A DNA stretch of 57,435 nt, from positions 1 to 57,435 of the forward strand of contig CAJUPI010000013.1 of the NCBI GenBank assembly GCA_910588125.1, given 5' to 3'. The notes under the pieces are model-generated. The model did no database searches, had not been told where the DNA came from, and was given only the letters and a program-made list of their open reading frames with translations. Shown here piece by piece: positions 15,434 through 23,832 of this stretch; position 1 is the stretch's first letter, and each line of letters starts with the position of its first letter. The position numbers and the translations under genes were made by a program. This stretch comes from an uncultured Lachnospiraceae bacterium. GTDB lineage: Bacteria; Bacillota; Clostridia; Lachnospirales; Lachnospiraceae.

Positions 15434-18400
15434 ATGTGGAAGAAATTCCAGAAAAATTACAGACATCAAGTAGCCATCCTGATGGTATTGTTGATGGTAA
15501 TGACAAATGCCGGAAGCAATCTGGGGATTGTTATGGCAGCCCGGGAAAGTGAAAGCGCCTTGTTTTTGCTGGATGGAGAAGAGCTACGGGAAGCCATACA
15601 AAAAACAGAGCAAGAGAAAGAGTTATTTGTATATGATTCTTTGCAGCTGGAGGCAGAGAAAAATAGTGTTAAGAAACGATATGAAAAGCTTTTGGGAAAG
15701 AAGAACGGTTCTGTATATGAACTGGATTTGAATATTGATGACAGCTATGCACCAGAAGAGGCAGAACTGCGATCTTTTTATAATACGATAACAAAAGATG
15801 TGGTTTTTCTTTTTGTCAATAAAAGCGATATGGCTGTGAGTTATAGGATAAATATTGACGGATATGAGACAGAGCCGGTTACCGTATCTCCTATTGTGGT
15901 TCCGGTACATAGGGAGAGCTATTTGGGCTTGCGCTTGTCGCGTCATGGGGCGACGAAGGTGTTCGCCTCTTTGGGAGCAGTTCCGGATAATAAAGGAAAT
16001 AGCACAGAGAAAGAAACAGAAACGGAATTATCAGCGGAAAAAGGCTCAGAAGGCGAAGAAGATGAAATAAAGAAACAAAAGGATCATTTGCAAGAGTCCC
16101 GATCCGAATCTGAAGGTAAAGCAGAAAAAACATGGAGCAGAAGCGAGCTGGCAAGCAAATCAGAAACGGGAAGTACAAATATGGAAGGACAGCTTTTGGA
16201 GGATGGTGATATCTGGCGCCAGGGAAGACTAAAGGGGAAGGGCTATGATACGGTAAAACTTCAGGATGATGGATATGCTAAGGCAGTTAAAGTTGGGTGG
16301 AAGGACATCAAAGCAATTCTGGACAGACAGGCAACAGAATATGCGGTGGCTTATTCAGTGAATCTGCCAGAAGCAGCATCGACAGAAGGAGCCGGCTGTG
16401 TGGCAGAAGGAGAAGATCTGTATTTTGCAGTTGAGCCAAAAAACGGTTATGAGGTTAATTGCGTTGCAGTGAATGGGCAGGGAACCGAAAGAATGGTCAG
16501 AGATATCAATGGGGCGAGTGATTCTAACTGGGGGCATTACCAGCATGTTTATGTTGTGCGGAATGTATCGGAGGATTTGGAAATCGCAATAGAGGTTAAG
16601 CATCAAGAAGAGATGGACAGGCAGGGATGGACAGCGGCAAGTAATTTAAAGGAGTTACATACAGCATTTAATAATCAGGAAGAGAAAATTTATTTGACGG
16701 ATTCTATTGAAACGGCTTGGGATCCGGAAAAGCCTGATGATGGGGATTATGGATGGGCAATCAAGGCGGGAACGGATATTATATTTGATTTGAATGGACA
16801 CACGCTTACTTACGGCGGAGAAGGAAGCGGCTATTTCCGCTTGTTTTATATACGGGGGAATTTGACTCTTATGGACAGTGCGGGGGGCGGGAAAATCACA
16901 AGCAGCAGAGAAGAAATAGATTCTGCAATTTGTGTAGATGGAGGAAGGCTGACCATTGAAAGCGGACAGATAGGTACTGTTCAGGGGCCTGGTGATGTAA
17001 AAACATATCAAACGGGTCATGGAGTGGTGGTAAAAGGGCAAGGAACCGTTTGCATGAAAGGAGGTTGTATTGCTGGCAATGGTAATGGAATGGAAAATGG
17101 CGGCGGCATTTATGTTGAGAGTGGCGTATTAGAAGTCTGCGACGGCAGCATTGAACATAATACTGCAAACAATGGCGGAGGGATTTACGGGACAGAGAGT
17201 AGTGTGATTCATATTACAGGTGGGACAATCAGCAATAATGTGTCCACAGGCGGGGGAGATCGTCTATCCGGATATGATTTTGGCGGGGGTGGAATTTTTG
17301 CCAGAGGCGAGCTGATTCTCACCGATGGAACAGTTAAAGAAAACACAGCAGTATCGGGCGGAGGAGGGATCTATTATGATACGATAGATTTTGATGAGAA
17401 TAAAAATTTTGTGATGACAGGCGGCGTTATTGATAATAATATGGCAGAAAAGGGGGAAGGCGGAGGTATTTATTTTGGATGGCATGGAACCGTTACCGGT
17501 GGAAGAATTACAGAAAACCATACAAATACGAAGATTGATTGGGGTGGCGGGGGAATCTTTACACAGACCGGAGTAGAGGTAACGATTTTCAATGCCCTCA
17601 TTACAGAAAATACAGCAGACGGATTTGGCGGGGGTGTGGCAGGCTGCCCCAGCGGGAATATTTATGCGCTTACTATTGACGGAGCAGGGATTTTTGACAA
17701 TATGGCAAAAGGTACAGCTCTCACAGAACGAGAAGAGGAGGATGGCAGGACAGAAGATCAAAGAGCAAAGGCGGACACGATGTTTATGACAGCTGGCTTT
17801 GGTGATTATTATTGTGAAAAAATCAGCACGGTTTTTGGAAATATGCTTGGCGGCGGCAACGCCGAATGGCATGGAAGCAGTGATGGCAGCCCGGTTATAA
17901 TCAATAAAAATAATTTTGCGAGAGCGGAAAAAAGGATGGGGCTGAATGCCTGTCCTTCACCAGAAGATAAAATCCGGGCCAGGGAATATGCTCACGTGCT
18001 CATTTCCGGAAATACCTCCAGTACTCATGGCGGCGGTATTATGAGTAACGGTACATTGATTTTAGGATCCGATATAGAGATGATAAATGTTTCAGGCTCG
18101 AAGATCTGGAAAGGAGATCAAAAGGAAGACAGGCCGGCTAGTATTATCATAAATTTATTGGCAAACGGGGCTCTGTGTGCAAGTAAAGAGATAACAGGAG
18201 AAGAAGATAAATGGGGCTGGTCATTTGATGAGATACCAAAGACCGGCGAGGATGGAAATGTGATTTCCTATACGGTAGAAGAGGTTCCTGTATTTGGATA
18301 TGAGACGGAAATTAAGGAGAGTGGCAATGGTTTTTCTATTATAAACACATATGTTCCGGAAAAGACCAGTCGTACGGTTAGGAAAATCTGGAGTGATTCT

Positions 18401-18967
18401 GACAATCAAAAGGGCCGGCGGCCGGTGTCGATTCACGTACAGCTCATGGCGGATGGCATGGCAGAAGGAAATGCCGTGATGCTCAGTGAGGAAAACCAGT
18501 GGTCATATACATGGGAAAATCTTCTTCAGAAATCGGGGGATAAAGATATCAATTACACGGTTGTGGAATTGGAGACGTTAGAGGGCTATGCAACTACTTA
18601 TAGTGAAGATACCTTTACTATTACCAATACTCTTGTCAATCCAGGCAAACCGGGAAGCGGCAGCAGGCCAGGCGGAGGAGGCGGAAGATTTGTAAACATT
18701 GAAACATCTGGAGGGCCGGGAAGTAAAGATATATCCGGGATTCCGGGGAGAATTACGGCTACTCCGATGGAAGGGGCAGATATGCCATTGGCAGAGCTCT
18801 TATCTGGGATGACAGAAGAACAGATCGAAGATCCGGACAGGCCGTTAGCAGCATTGGCGAAAACGGGAGACAACCGTCCAACCGGAATGTTACTGATAAT
18901 ATTCGGAACAGCAGGAGTGGGGATACTTTTGCTGGCTGGAGTCGGGAAAAGAGAAAAAGAAGTCTGA
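15434..18967 (+). CDS. Large LPxTG-like surface protein with beta-helix and Cna-B domains
   Basis: This 1177-residue protein begins with a signal peptide (MWKKFQKNYRHQVAILMVLL). Residues about 30-160 form a unique domain, followed by a charged Glu/Lys/Ser linker. Residues about 410-830 contain many GGGIY-type repeats (NGGGIYVESG, NNGGGIYGTE, GGGGIFARGE), typical of a right-handed beta-helix. Two Cna-B stalk domains follow near 890-985 and 990-1085 (VRKIWSD, YTVVELETLEGY, FTITNT). After a Gly/Pro-rich stretch, LAKTGD, a hydrophobic segment and KREKEV form a sorting signal; LAKTG departs from LPxTG. It is likely wall-anchored adhesin. AGGGGTG stands before ATG 15434. No sortase is in the window. 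Confidence 0.88.
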   Translation: MWKKFQKNYRHQVAILMVLLMVMTNAGSNLGIVMAARESESALFLLDGEELREAIQKTEQEKELFVYDSLQLEAEKNSVKKRYEKLLGKKNGSVYELDLNIDDSYAPEEAELRSFYNTITKDVVFLFVNKSDMAVSYRINIDGYETEPVTVSPIVVPVHRESYLGLRLSRHGATKVFASLGAVPDNKGNSTEKETETELSAEKGSEGEEDEIKKQKDHLQESRSESEGKAEKTWSRSELASKSETGSTNMEGQLLEDGDIWRQGRLKGKGYDTVKLQDDGYAKAVKVGWKDIKAILDRQATEYAVAYSVNLPEAASTEGAGCVAEGEDLYFAVEPKNGYEVNCVAVNGQGTERMVRDINGASDSNWGHYQHVYVVRNVSEDLEIAIEVKHQEEMDRQGWTAASNLKELHTAFNNQEEKIYLTDSIETAWDPEKPDDGDYGWAIKAGTDIIFDLNGHTLTYGGEGSGYFRLFYIRGNLTLMDSAGGGKITSSREEIDSAICVDGGRLTIESGQIGTVQGPGDVKTYQTGHGVVVKGQGTVCMKGGCIAGNGNGMENGGGIYVESGVLEVCDGSIEHNTANNGGGIYGTESSVIHITGGTISNNVSTGGGDRLSGYDFGGGGIFARGELILTDGTVKENTAVSGGGGIYYDTIDFDENKNFVMTGGVIDNNMAEKGEGGGIYFGWHGTVTGGRITENHTNTKIDWGGGGIFTQTGVEVTIFNALITENTADGFGGGVAGCPSGNIYALTIDGAGIFDNMAKGTALTEREEEDGRTEDQRAKADTMFMTAGFGDYYCEKISTVFGNMLGGGNAEWHGSSDGSPVIINKNNFARAEKRMGLNACPSPEDKIRAREYAHVLISGNTSSTHGGGIMSNGTLILGSDIEMINVSGSKIWKGDQKEDRPASIIINLLANGALCASKEITGEEDKWGWSFDEIPKTGEDGNVISYTVEEVPVFGYETEIKESGNGFSIINTYVPEKTSRTVRKIWSDSDNQKGRRPVSIHVQLMADGMAEGNAVMLSEENQWSYTWENLLQKSGDKDINYTVVELETLEGYATTYSEDTFTITNTLVNPGKPGSGSRPGGGGGRFVNIETSGGPGSKDISGIPGRITATPMEGADMPLAELLSGMTEEQIEDPDRPLAALAKTGDNRPTGMLLIIFGTAGVGILLLAGVGKREKEV

Positions 18968-19143
18968 TATTAACAAAAAAAGTCAGTCAATATCAGACAG
19001 TGTGCATTTTCGCTTTCACGCAAAACTCAGAGATTTAAGGACTTCTAAATCCCTGCAAAGTCAAAAGCGGCAGACCATTTTTTCGCCTCTTCCCGCTCCT
19101 TGTTCCATGGCTGAGTATTCTCAGAGCTAAACTGAATGACATT
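18968..19143. repeat. Palindromic repeat, family B, copy 2, with flanking repeat debris
   Basis: From about 19033 the sequence CTGCAAAGTCAAAAGCGGCAG, the CTTCCCGCTCC block, TTCCATGGCTGAGTATT and the end AATGACATT (19135-19143) repeat the right half of element B1. The left half is different. GTCAATATCAGACAG near 18985 also occurs in the loop of family E copy 50803-50970, so two repeat families meet here. Confidence 0.7.
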
Positions 19144-19158
19144 GAAATGGCAGGTGGT

Positions 19159-19425
19159 TTATTTTGCAGCACCCTCAATATTATTGGTTTTTTCGTATTC
19201 TTTCAGTGCCAGAGCAAGCTGATCCGGACAGGAGGTGGGCTTGAAACCACAACGGGTTCCCTCCAAACGCCGGATCACATCACTGATATCCATACCTTCT
19301 ACCAGCCGGGCAATACCTTGAGTGTTGCCGGAGCATCCTCCGATATATTGTACATTGGTAAGCTTGTGATCTGTGACATCAAAATGGATCTCCCGTGAGC
19401 AGACGCCACGCGTTTTATAAACCAT
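19159..19425 (-). CDS. TSCPD domain protein (TIGR03905 family)
   Basis: This 88-residue protein carries the namesake TSCPDQLA motif near residue 65, after GIARLVEGMDISDVIRRLEG and CGFKPTSC. It starts MVYKTRGVCSREIHFDV. The TSCPD domain is also found in some ribonucleotide reductases, but the free-standing form has no known function. The conserved cysteines suggest metal or redox chemistry. GGAGG precedes ATG 19425. It diverges from mtnN, and the -35 elements of the two promoters overlap (19474-19480), so the genes probably compete for RNA polymerase. Confidence 0.87.
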   Translation of the reverse strand: MVYKTRGVCSREIHFDVTDHKLTNVQYIGGCSGNTQGIARLVEGMDISDVIRRLEGTRCGFKPTSCPDQLALALKEYEKTNNIEGAAK

Positions 19426-19450
19426 AATTTTTATCCTCCGTTTTTAACAG

Positions 19451-19480
19451 ATTATATCCGGATAAGAAAGGGATTGTCAA
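19451..19480 (-). promoter_or_regulatory. Promoter of the TSCPD gene, overlapping the mtnN promoter
   Basis: On the minus strand TTGACA (19480-19475), 18-base spacer, TATAAT (19456-19451), about 30 bases before the start codon. The -35 overlaps the mtnN -35 on the other strand. Confidence 0.65.
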
Positions 19481-19501
19481 GAGCATTATTTGTGGTATAC
19501 T
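19474..19501 (+). promoter_or_regulatory. Promoter of mtnN
   Basis: TTGTCA (19474-19479), 16-base spacer, TATACT (19496-19501). The transcript would begin just before the leader hairpin. Confidence 0.65.
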
Positions 19502-19510
19502 TATCGTAAT

Positions 19511-19543
19511 TGCTCAGATGAATCTTTTAGGCAACATCTGAGC
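19511..19543 (+). promoter_or_regulatory. Leader hairpin of mtnN
   Basis: GCTCAGATG and CATCTGAGC form a perfect 9-bp stem, with flanking TATCGTAA/TTACGATA able to extend the dyad. No U-run follows, so it is not a terminator. It could be a stabilising 5' structure or an operator. Confidence 0.45.
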
Positions 19544-19572
19544 GCCAATTTTACGATAAAACGGAGGCTTTT

Positions 19573-20265
19573 ATGCTGGGAATTATTGGGGCAATGGCAG
19601 AAGAAGTGGAGCTGCTCAAAAAGGAGATGGTTCAGCCGGAGATTACTTCTGTGGCAGGAATGGACTTTTATAGAGGAAGAATCGGGGGGAAAGATACCGT
19701 AGTTGTCCGGTCTGGAGTAGGCAAGGTGAATAGTGCGGTATGCGTACAGATATTGGTGGATCGATTTGGAGTGGATGGAATTGTAAATACAGGAATTGCC
19801 GGCTCGTTAAAGGCAGAAATTAATATCGGAGATTTGGTATTGGCTACTGATGCCGTACAGCACGATGTGGATGCCACCCAGTTTTCCTATCCGCCAGGAC
19901 AAATCCCACAGCTTGAGGTGTTGGCGTTTGAGGCAGATCAGAGGCTGAGAGAGAAGGCCGTTACCTGTTGCCGGCAGGTGAATCCGGATATCGAGGTTCA
20001 TGAAGGCCGAGTATTGACAGGGGATCAGTTTGTGTCTTCTAAGGAAAAGAAGGCATGGCTGTCAGAGACCTTTGGCGGGGCATGTACCGAGATGGAAGGA
20101 GCGGCGATTGCGCAGGCGGCGTATCTGAACCAGATACCGTTTTTGATTGTGAGGGCGATTTCAGATAAGGCAGATGACAGTGCACAGATGGATTATGAGG
20201 AATTTGAGCGGCTGGCGATTATCCACAGTGTAAATTTGACAAGAGCATTGATTGAGCATGCCTGA
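19573..20265 (+). CDS. mtnN: 5'-methylthioadenosine/S-adenosylhomocysteine nucleosidase
   Basis: This 230-residue cytosolic hydrolase removes adenine from methylthioadenosine and S-adenosylhomocysteine, in methionine salvage and SAM by-product clearance. GIIGAMAEEVELLKKEM at the start, FYRGRIGGKDTVVVRSGVGKVN, and NTGIAGSL are family motifs. VLTGDQFV, TEMEGAAIAQAA with the substrate Glu, and VRAISDKAD with the catalytic Asp complete the active site. CGGAGG stands before ATG 19573. It is monocistronic, with a promoter shared in its -35 region with the divergent TSCPD gene. Confidence 0.96.
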   Translation: MLGIIGAMAEEVELLKKEMVQPEITSVAGMDFYRGRIGGKDTVVVRSGVGKVNSAVCVQILVDRFGVDGIVNTGIAGSLKAEINIGDLVLATDAVQHDVDATQFSYPPGQIPQLEVLAFEADQRLREKAVTCCRQVNPDIEVHEGRVLTGDQFVSSKEKKAWLSETFGGACTEMEGAAIAQAAYLNQIPFLIVRAISDKADDSAQMDYEEFERLAIIHSVNLTRALIEHA

Positions 20266-20336
20266 GTTGAGAAGCCATGTGAACTTCATAATCGAATTTA
20301 GGTGAACTTTGACGAACGATTCTAGGCTCCCTGAAC

Positions 20337-20365
20337 TTTCCAAAACCGGTTTGGACGGCTATAAT
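20337..20365 (+). promoter_or_regulatory. Possible promoter with upstream TGAACTT repeats
   Basis: TTTCCA (20337-20342), 17-base spacer, TATAAT (20360-20365). Three copies of TGAACTT start near 20280, 20302 and 20332, which could be activator or repressor sites. Confidence 0.4.
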
Positions 20366-20408
20366 GATAGCTGTTGAAAAACTCAGGAAAGAAAGGGGAG
20401 CTGTTTTT

Positions 20409-21407
20409 ATGTTGCAATTATTAGAAACAGGACAAGCACTGTATGTGCTGGCGGGGATTTGCTTTTTGGGGATACTTACCCGGGCGATGACCAAAAACCT
20501 TTACAAAAGATTGATTAAAGAAAGTGGGAATATGGCCTCCACAAAGAATAAGAGTTTGAAAGAATTGAAACAGAGAACAGAAAATGCATATCGGTTAAAT
20601 CAGGGACTGCGGGACAGCGGCGCCTGGCTGGATCACCAATTGTGTGAACTGCGTTTCCGGGGACTGACGCTGGCCGGATGGATGAATATATCCATGCAAC
20701 TGACCTGGCTGTGCCTGCTGGCCGGCGGTACGGCAGCCTTTTTTTCTTATTGGTATCGGCTCGACACTTTTTACATCGTAATGTATGGAGGCGGCTCCGT
20801 ATTGATGGCTATGTTGACGATGCTTTTTGATAATGGTGCAGCAGGTGGGAAAAGGGAACTGCTGGCGGCAGCTCTCCAGGATTATCTGGAGAATGTTCTT
20901 TGTCCAAGGCTGGAGAGAAGCCTGCCAGAAGACAGCGGCGCAGAACCTGCCAGAGCAAAGGTGAGAAGCTTCTCCCGGTTAAAAGACAGGGGAAGCCAGC
21001 CAGAACGCAAGATGGGCGTGGTAGTTGGCGGACAATCCGTATTTTCGGAGAATTCCGGACAAAATGAGGGAACGCCGGTGCAAGAGGAGCAGACAAGGCT
21101 AGAGGAACGTATCGGGAAGGAGCGGAACGGGCAGGAGGAACAGGGGGAATATCGCAGTGGCAGAGCAGGTATGGGAGGCGCCGGGAGAAGGAATGGCCGG
21201 AACGGGCGGAAAGAAGCGGCGGCAACCTCTGAAACGGAAGCAGAACAACGTGGTAAGATCCGGGATGTCGATTATTTAAAACGAAGCCTGGAACAGATTG
21301 CTGCCAGCCGGGAAAAGGGAAAGGACGGTGATGAGAGCTGGCTGAAGGAATTAGGACCGGAGGAGGTACAGCTGATTGGAGATATTTTGAAAGAATATCT
21401 GGTTTGA
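20409..21407 (+). CDS. Hypothetical membrane protein, 332 residues
   Basis: I do not recognise the family. The start MLQLLETGQALYVLAGICFL is a membrane segment. A second membrane region (residues about 95-150) contains LTWLCLLAGGTAAFFSYWY and YIVMYGGGSVLMAMLTMLF. The rest, about residues 160-300, is hydrophilic and low-complexity with many Glu, Gly and Arg, probably a cytosolic linker. The C-terminus has an ordered-looking segment (KELGPEEVQLIGDILKEYLV). GGGGAG lies about 10 bases before ATG 20409. It may be a structural or scaffold protein of the envelope. The next gene on this strand (21973) is also a membrane/coiled-coil unknown. Confidence 0.65.
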   Translation: MLQLLETGQALYVLAGICFLGILTRAMTKNLYKRLIKESGNMASTKNKSLKELKQRTENAYRLNQGLRDSGAWLDHQLCELRFRGLTLAGWMNISMQLTWLCLLAGGTAAFFSYWYRLDTFYIVMYGGGSVLMAMLTMLFDNGAAGGKRELLAAALQDYLENVLCPRLERSLPEDSGAEPARAKVRSFSRLKDRGSQPERKMGVVVGGQSVFSENSGQNEGTPVQEEQTRLEERIGKERNGQEEQGEYRSGRAGMGGAGRRNGRNGRKEAAATSETEAEQRGKIRDVDYLKRSLEQIAASREKGKDGDESWLKELGPEEVQLIGDILKEYLV

Positions 21408-21436
21408 TCAAGGCTGAATAAACATAGATCGTATAG

Positions 21437-21539
21437 AGAGTATCACAAAATAAAATATCAGCTTTTTCCATATCGATTGTCTGGCTGTTTACGAACATTG
21501 GATATGGAAAAAGCTGATATTTTATTTTGCAATACCCTC
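21437..21539. repeat. Palindromic repeat, family E, short form (copy E4)
   Basis: GAGTATCACAAAATAAAATA at the left and TATTTTATTTTGCAATACCCTC at the right pair almost throughout, continued by TCAGCTTTTTCCATATC and GATATGGAAAAAGCTGA. The loop is GATTGTCTGGCTGTTTACGAACATTG-like, reduced relative to long forms. It separates convergent genes and should stop transcription from either side. Confidence 0.82.
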
Positions 21540-21541
21540 GT

Positions 21542-21808
21542 CTATTCTTCAATGATCTGAATCTCCAAAAAGTCGAAAGAAATCTGTTCAATGAAGCAAT
21601 CCTGGGTAAAGCGGGTCTTGGCTGTCCGCTGGAATTCAGAAATATTAACATCCAACCAGATGGGCTTGCTTAAGTCAAATTCATAACAAATATTATCCAG
21701 AGCCTGAAAGACCATGGCAGTGCGGGACAGGCTGTAGTCGGTGATACAGATGACAGTATTCTGAAGCAGGTGATTGTTTTTCCAGATTTTTCCCCACATA
21801 CGAAACAT
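21542..21808 (-). CDS. Hypothetical 88-residue protein
   Basis: A conserved-looking small protein, starting MFRMWGKIWKNNHLLQNTVI, with a mixed alpha/beta pattern and acidic end (FLEIQIIEE). No membrane segment, no catalytic motif and no family name come to mind; proteins with this start seem to occur in other Lachnospiraceae, from memory only. AGGGAGG precedes ATG 21808. It is monocistronic and convergent with the membrane-protein gene across repeat E4. Confidence 0.68.
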   Translation of the reverse strand: MFRMWGKIWKNNHLLQNTVICITDYSLSRTAMVFQALDNICYEFDLSKPIWLDVNISEFQRTAKTRFTQDCFIEQISFDFLEIQIIEE

Positions 21809-21972
21809 AAGTATTCCTCCCTTTTAAAAAGTATACGTGATTTTTGTATGGTTGTAAAGAGGGAGGGATTCTTTTGGCCTCAAGGCTTGCCGGCAATGGT
21901 ATTCTGTAGTACACTTAAGGCAAGAATATTCGTAGGAAGCTTTGAAGAAGATTGCAAAGGAGGACCGGATAT

Positions 21973-23067
21973 ATGGCGCAGACCATAGAGGATTGCTTGG
22001 TGTTTCTCAATGAAGCGAGGGATACCCTGGATGAATTGGCATTGCTTGAGGAGCAGGAAAAGCAGCTTGGCCAGGAGGAAGCACATCTGGAGGAAAGTTT
22101 GGAAGCAGAGAAAAAGATAATGACAGATACCATTCAGAAAACCGTGAAAAAGCGGCGGGAGGAGATCCGCCTGACTTATGAAAAAGAAATGAGCAAGGTC
22201 CAGGACCAGCTAAAGAAAGCGCGCAGTAAGCGGGAGAAAGCGAAAAATGAAGGAGTGAAAGATCGGATTCGGGAGGAGACGGCACCGCTTTGGGAGGAGA
22301 TCCGGGATCTGAAGGTGCAGCATAAAACATTGATGAGGCAAAATCATGTGCCAGGATATTGTCAGAGCGCTCTTTATTACAGCTTGTATTTTCCACATTA
22401 TGTGAAAGAGTATTTTCAATTGTTATTATTGGTACTGTTCTTTTTCCTGGCAGCGCCGTATGGGGTATATTGGTTGATACCGGAGAGAAAGCCATTATAT
22501 CTGGTAATGATATATGTGGCGGATATCTTGTTGATTGGCGGCGGCTATATTATGCTAGGAAATCGGACAAAGCTGCTGTATATGGAGACTTTACGGGAAG
22601 GCAGGAAATATCAGGATCAGATTCTGTCCAATCGGAAAAAGATCAAAAAGATCACAGCGGGAATTCGTAAGGATCGAAATGAATCCCTGTATAATCTGGA
22701 AAAATATGATGATGAGATTTCCCGGCTACAGCAGGAAATGAGCGATGTGGCGACCAAACAGAAGGACGCATTAAACGCTTTTGAGACTGTGACGAAAAAT
22801 ATCCTTACCGATGAAATAGAGCACAATTATCAGACAAGGCTGGAACAGATACAAGATAAGCACCGGCAGGTGTCGGAAGAGCTTCGGCTGGTTATGCAAA
22901 AGGTAAAAGAGAAGAGGCTGTATGCAACCGATCATTATGGTACGTATCTGGGAAAAGAATTTATGGATTCACAGAAAATTGTGGAGTTGTGCAATATTGT
23001 CAGGGGAGGAAAGGCGGCCAATGTGAGCGAGGCGATCGCAATATATCAGGAACAGATAACGAGCTGA
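21973..23067 (+). CDS. Coiled-coil membrane protein, 364 residues
   Basis: The protein begins MAQTIEDCLVFLNEARDTLD and has a long heptad-rich coiled coil (residues about 20-120, many Glu and Lys). Two or three membrane segments lie near 140-215 (LLLLVLFFFLAAPYGVYWLI, ADILLIGGGYIML). A second coiled coil covers about 225-330. The arrangement, coil-membrane-coil, suggests a cytosolic hairpin-like scaffold anchored in the membrane. No enzymatic motif is present and I do not recognise a family. AAAGGAGG stands 9 bases before ATG 21973. It precedes the sporulation gene yyaC by 80 bases. Confidence 0.72.
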   Translation: MAQTIEDCLVFLNEARDTLDELALLEEQEKQLGQEEAHLEESLEAEKKIMTDTIQKTVKKRREEIRLTYEKEMSKVQDQLKKARSKREKAKNEGVKDRIREETAPLWEEIRDLKVQHKTLMRQNHVPGYCQSALYYSLYFPHYVKEYFQLLLLVLFFFLAAPYGVYWLIPERKPLYLVMIYVADILLIGGGYIMLGNRTKLLYMETLREGRKYQDQILSNRKKIKKITAGIRKDRNESLYNLEKYDDEISRLQQEMSDVATKQKDALNAFETVTKNILTDEIEHNYQTRLEQIQDKHRQVSEELRLVMQKVKEKRLYATDHYGTYLGKEFMDSQKIVELCNIVRGGKAANVSEAIAIYQEQITS

Positions 23068-23148
23068 GACTCTGCACAACTTGCAACGTATAAAATTCAT
23101 GCAAGATGCTTATAATAGAAATAACAAAAAGAGTACAGGCAGGAAAGC

Positions 23149-23748
23149 ATGAAAACAGGTTGGTGCAGAAAATGGAAGACAGGCAGAAAAATTTATTATT
23201 TTGATTCCGAAAAGGGCTTTGAAACTGAGGAGTTTGCCTGGATGCTCCATGGACTGATTGAGGAGGTTATGGCAGAAGCCGGGAAGGAGGGGGTATTGGT
23301 ATTATGCATTGGTACGGACCGCTCTACCGGAGACAGCCTGGGGCCGTTGATCGGATACAAGCTTAAGGGACAGCAGGTACGGCGGATTCAGATCATGGGA
23401 ACGCTGGAGCGCCCGGTCCATGCCATGAATTTGGAGCAATCCATGGCTCGGATTCGCGTTCGCTATCCCAACCATGTGATAGTAGCAGTGGACGCTTCTG
23501 TAGGAAGCCAAGACCACGTGGGATGTATTACTCTCGGGAAGGGAGCCTTGCGGCCGGGGTTGGGAGTATGCAAAGATCTCCAGGCGGTTGGAGATATCTT
23601 TATCACCGGCATTGTAGGCGGTTACGGGAATTATGATCCTTTGATGTTACAGAGCGTGAGATTATCTACCGTGATGAAGATGGCGGATTATATCTGTGAA
23701 AGTGTATTTCTTGTCGAACAATTTTTAGAAAAAACGGCCCTGATTTGA
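23149..23748 (+). CDS. yyaC: Spore protease YyaC (DUF1256)
   Basis: This 199-residue protein belongs to the YyaC family, related in fold to germination protease GPR and hydrogenase-maturation peptidases. The signature CIGTDRSTGDSLGPLIGYKL is present, as are VIVAVDASVG and GIVGGYGN. It is a marker of spore-forming Firmicutes. The N-terminus (MKTGWCRKWKTGRKIYYFD) is basic. AGGA precedes ATG 23149. It stands upstream of the MPN-like/LysM gene on the same strand with an 84-base gap. Confidence 0.92.
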   Translation: MKTGWCRKWKTGRKIYYFDSEKGFETEEFAWMLHGLIEEVMAEAGKEGVLVLCIGTDRSTGDSLGPLIGYKLKGQQVRRIQIMGTLERPVHAMNLEQSMARIRVRYPNHVIVAVDASVGSQDHVGCITLGKGALRPGLGVCKDLQAVGDIFITGIVGGYGNYDPLMLQSVRLSTVMKMADYICESVFLVEQFLEKTALI

Positions 23749-23832
23749 CAAAATCAGCATCCCGAATCTGTTATGATTTATCTGTATAAGATAATGAGCA
23801 ATGGCAAAGAATGATAACAGCGGGGTGAAAAT

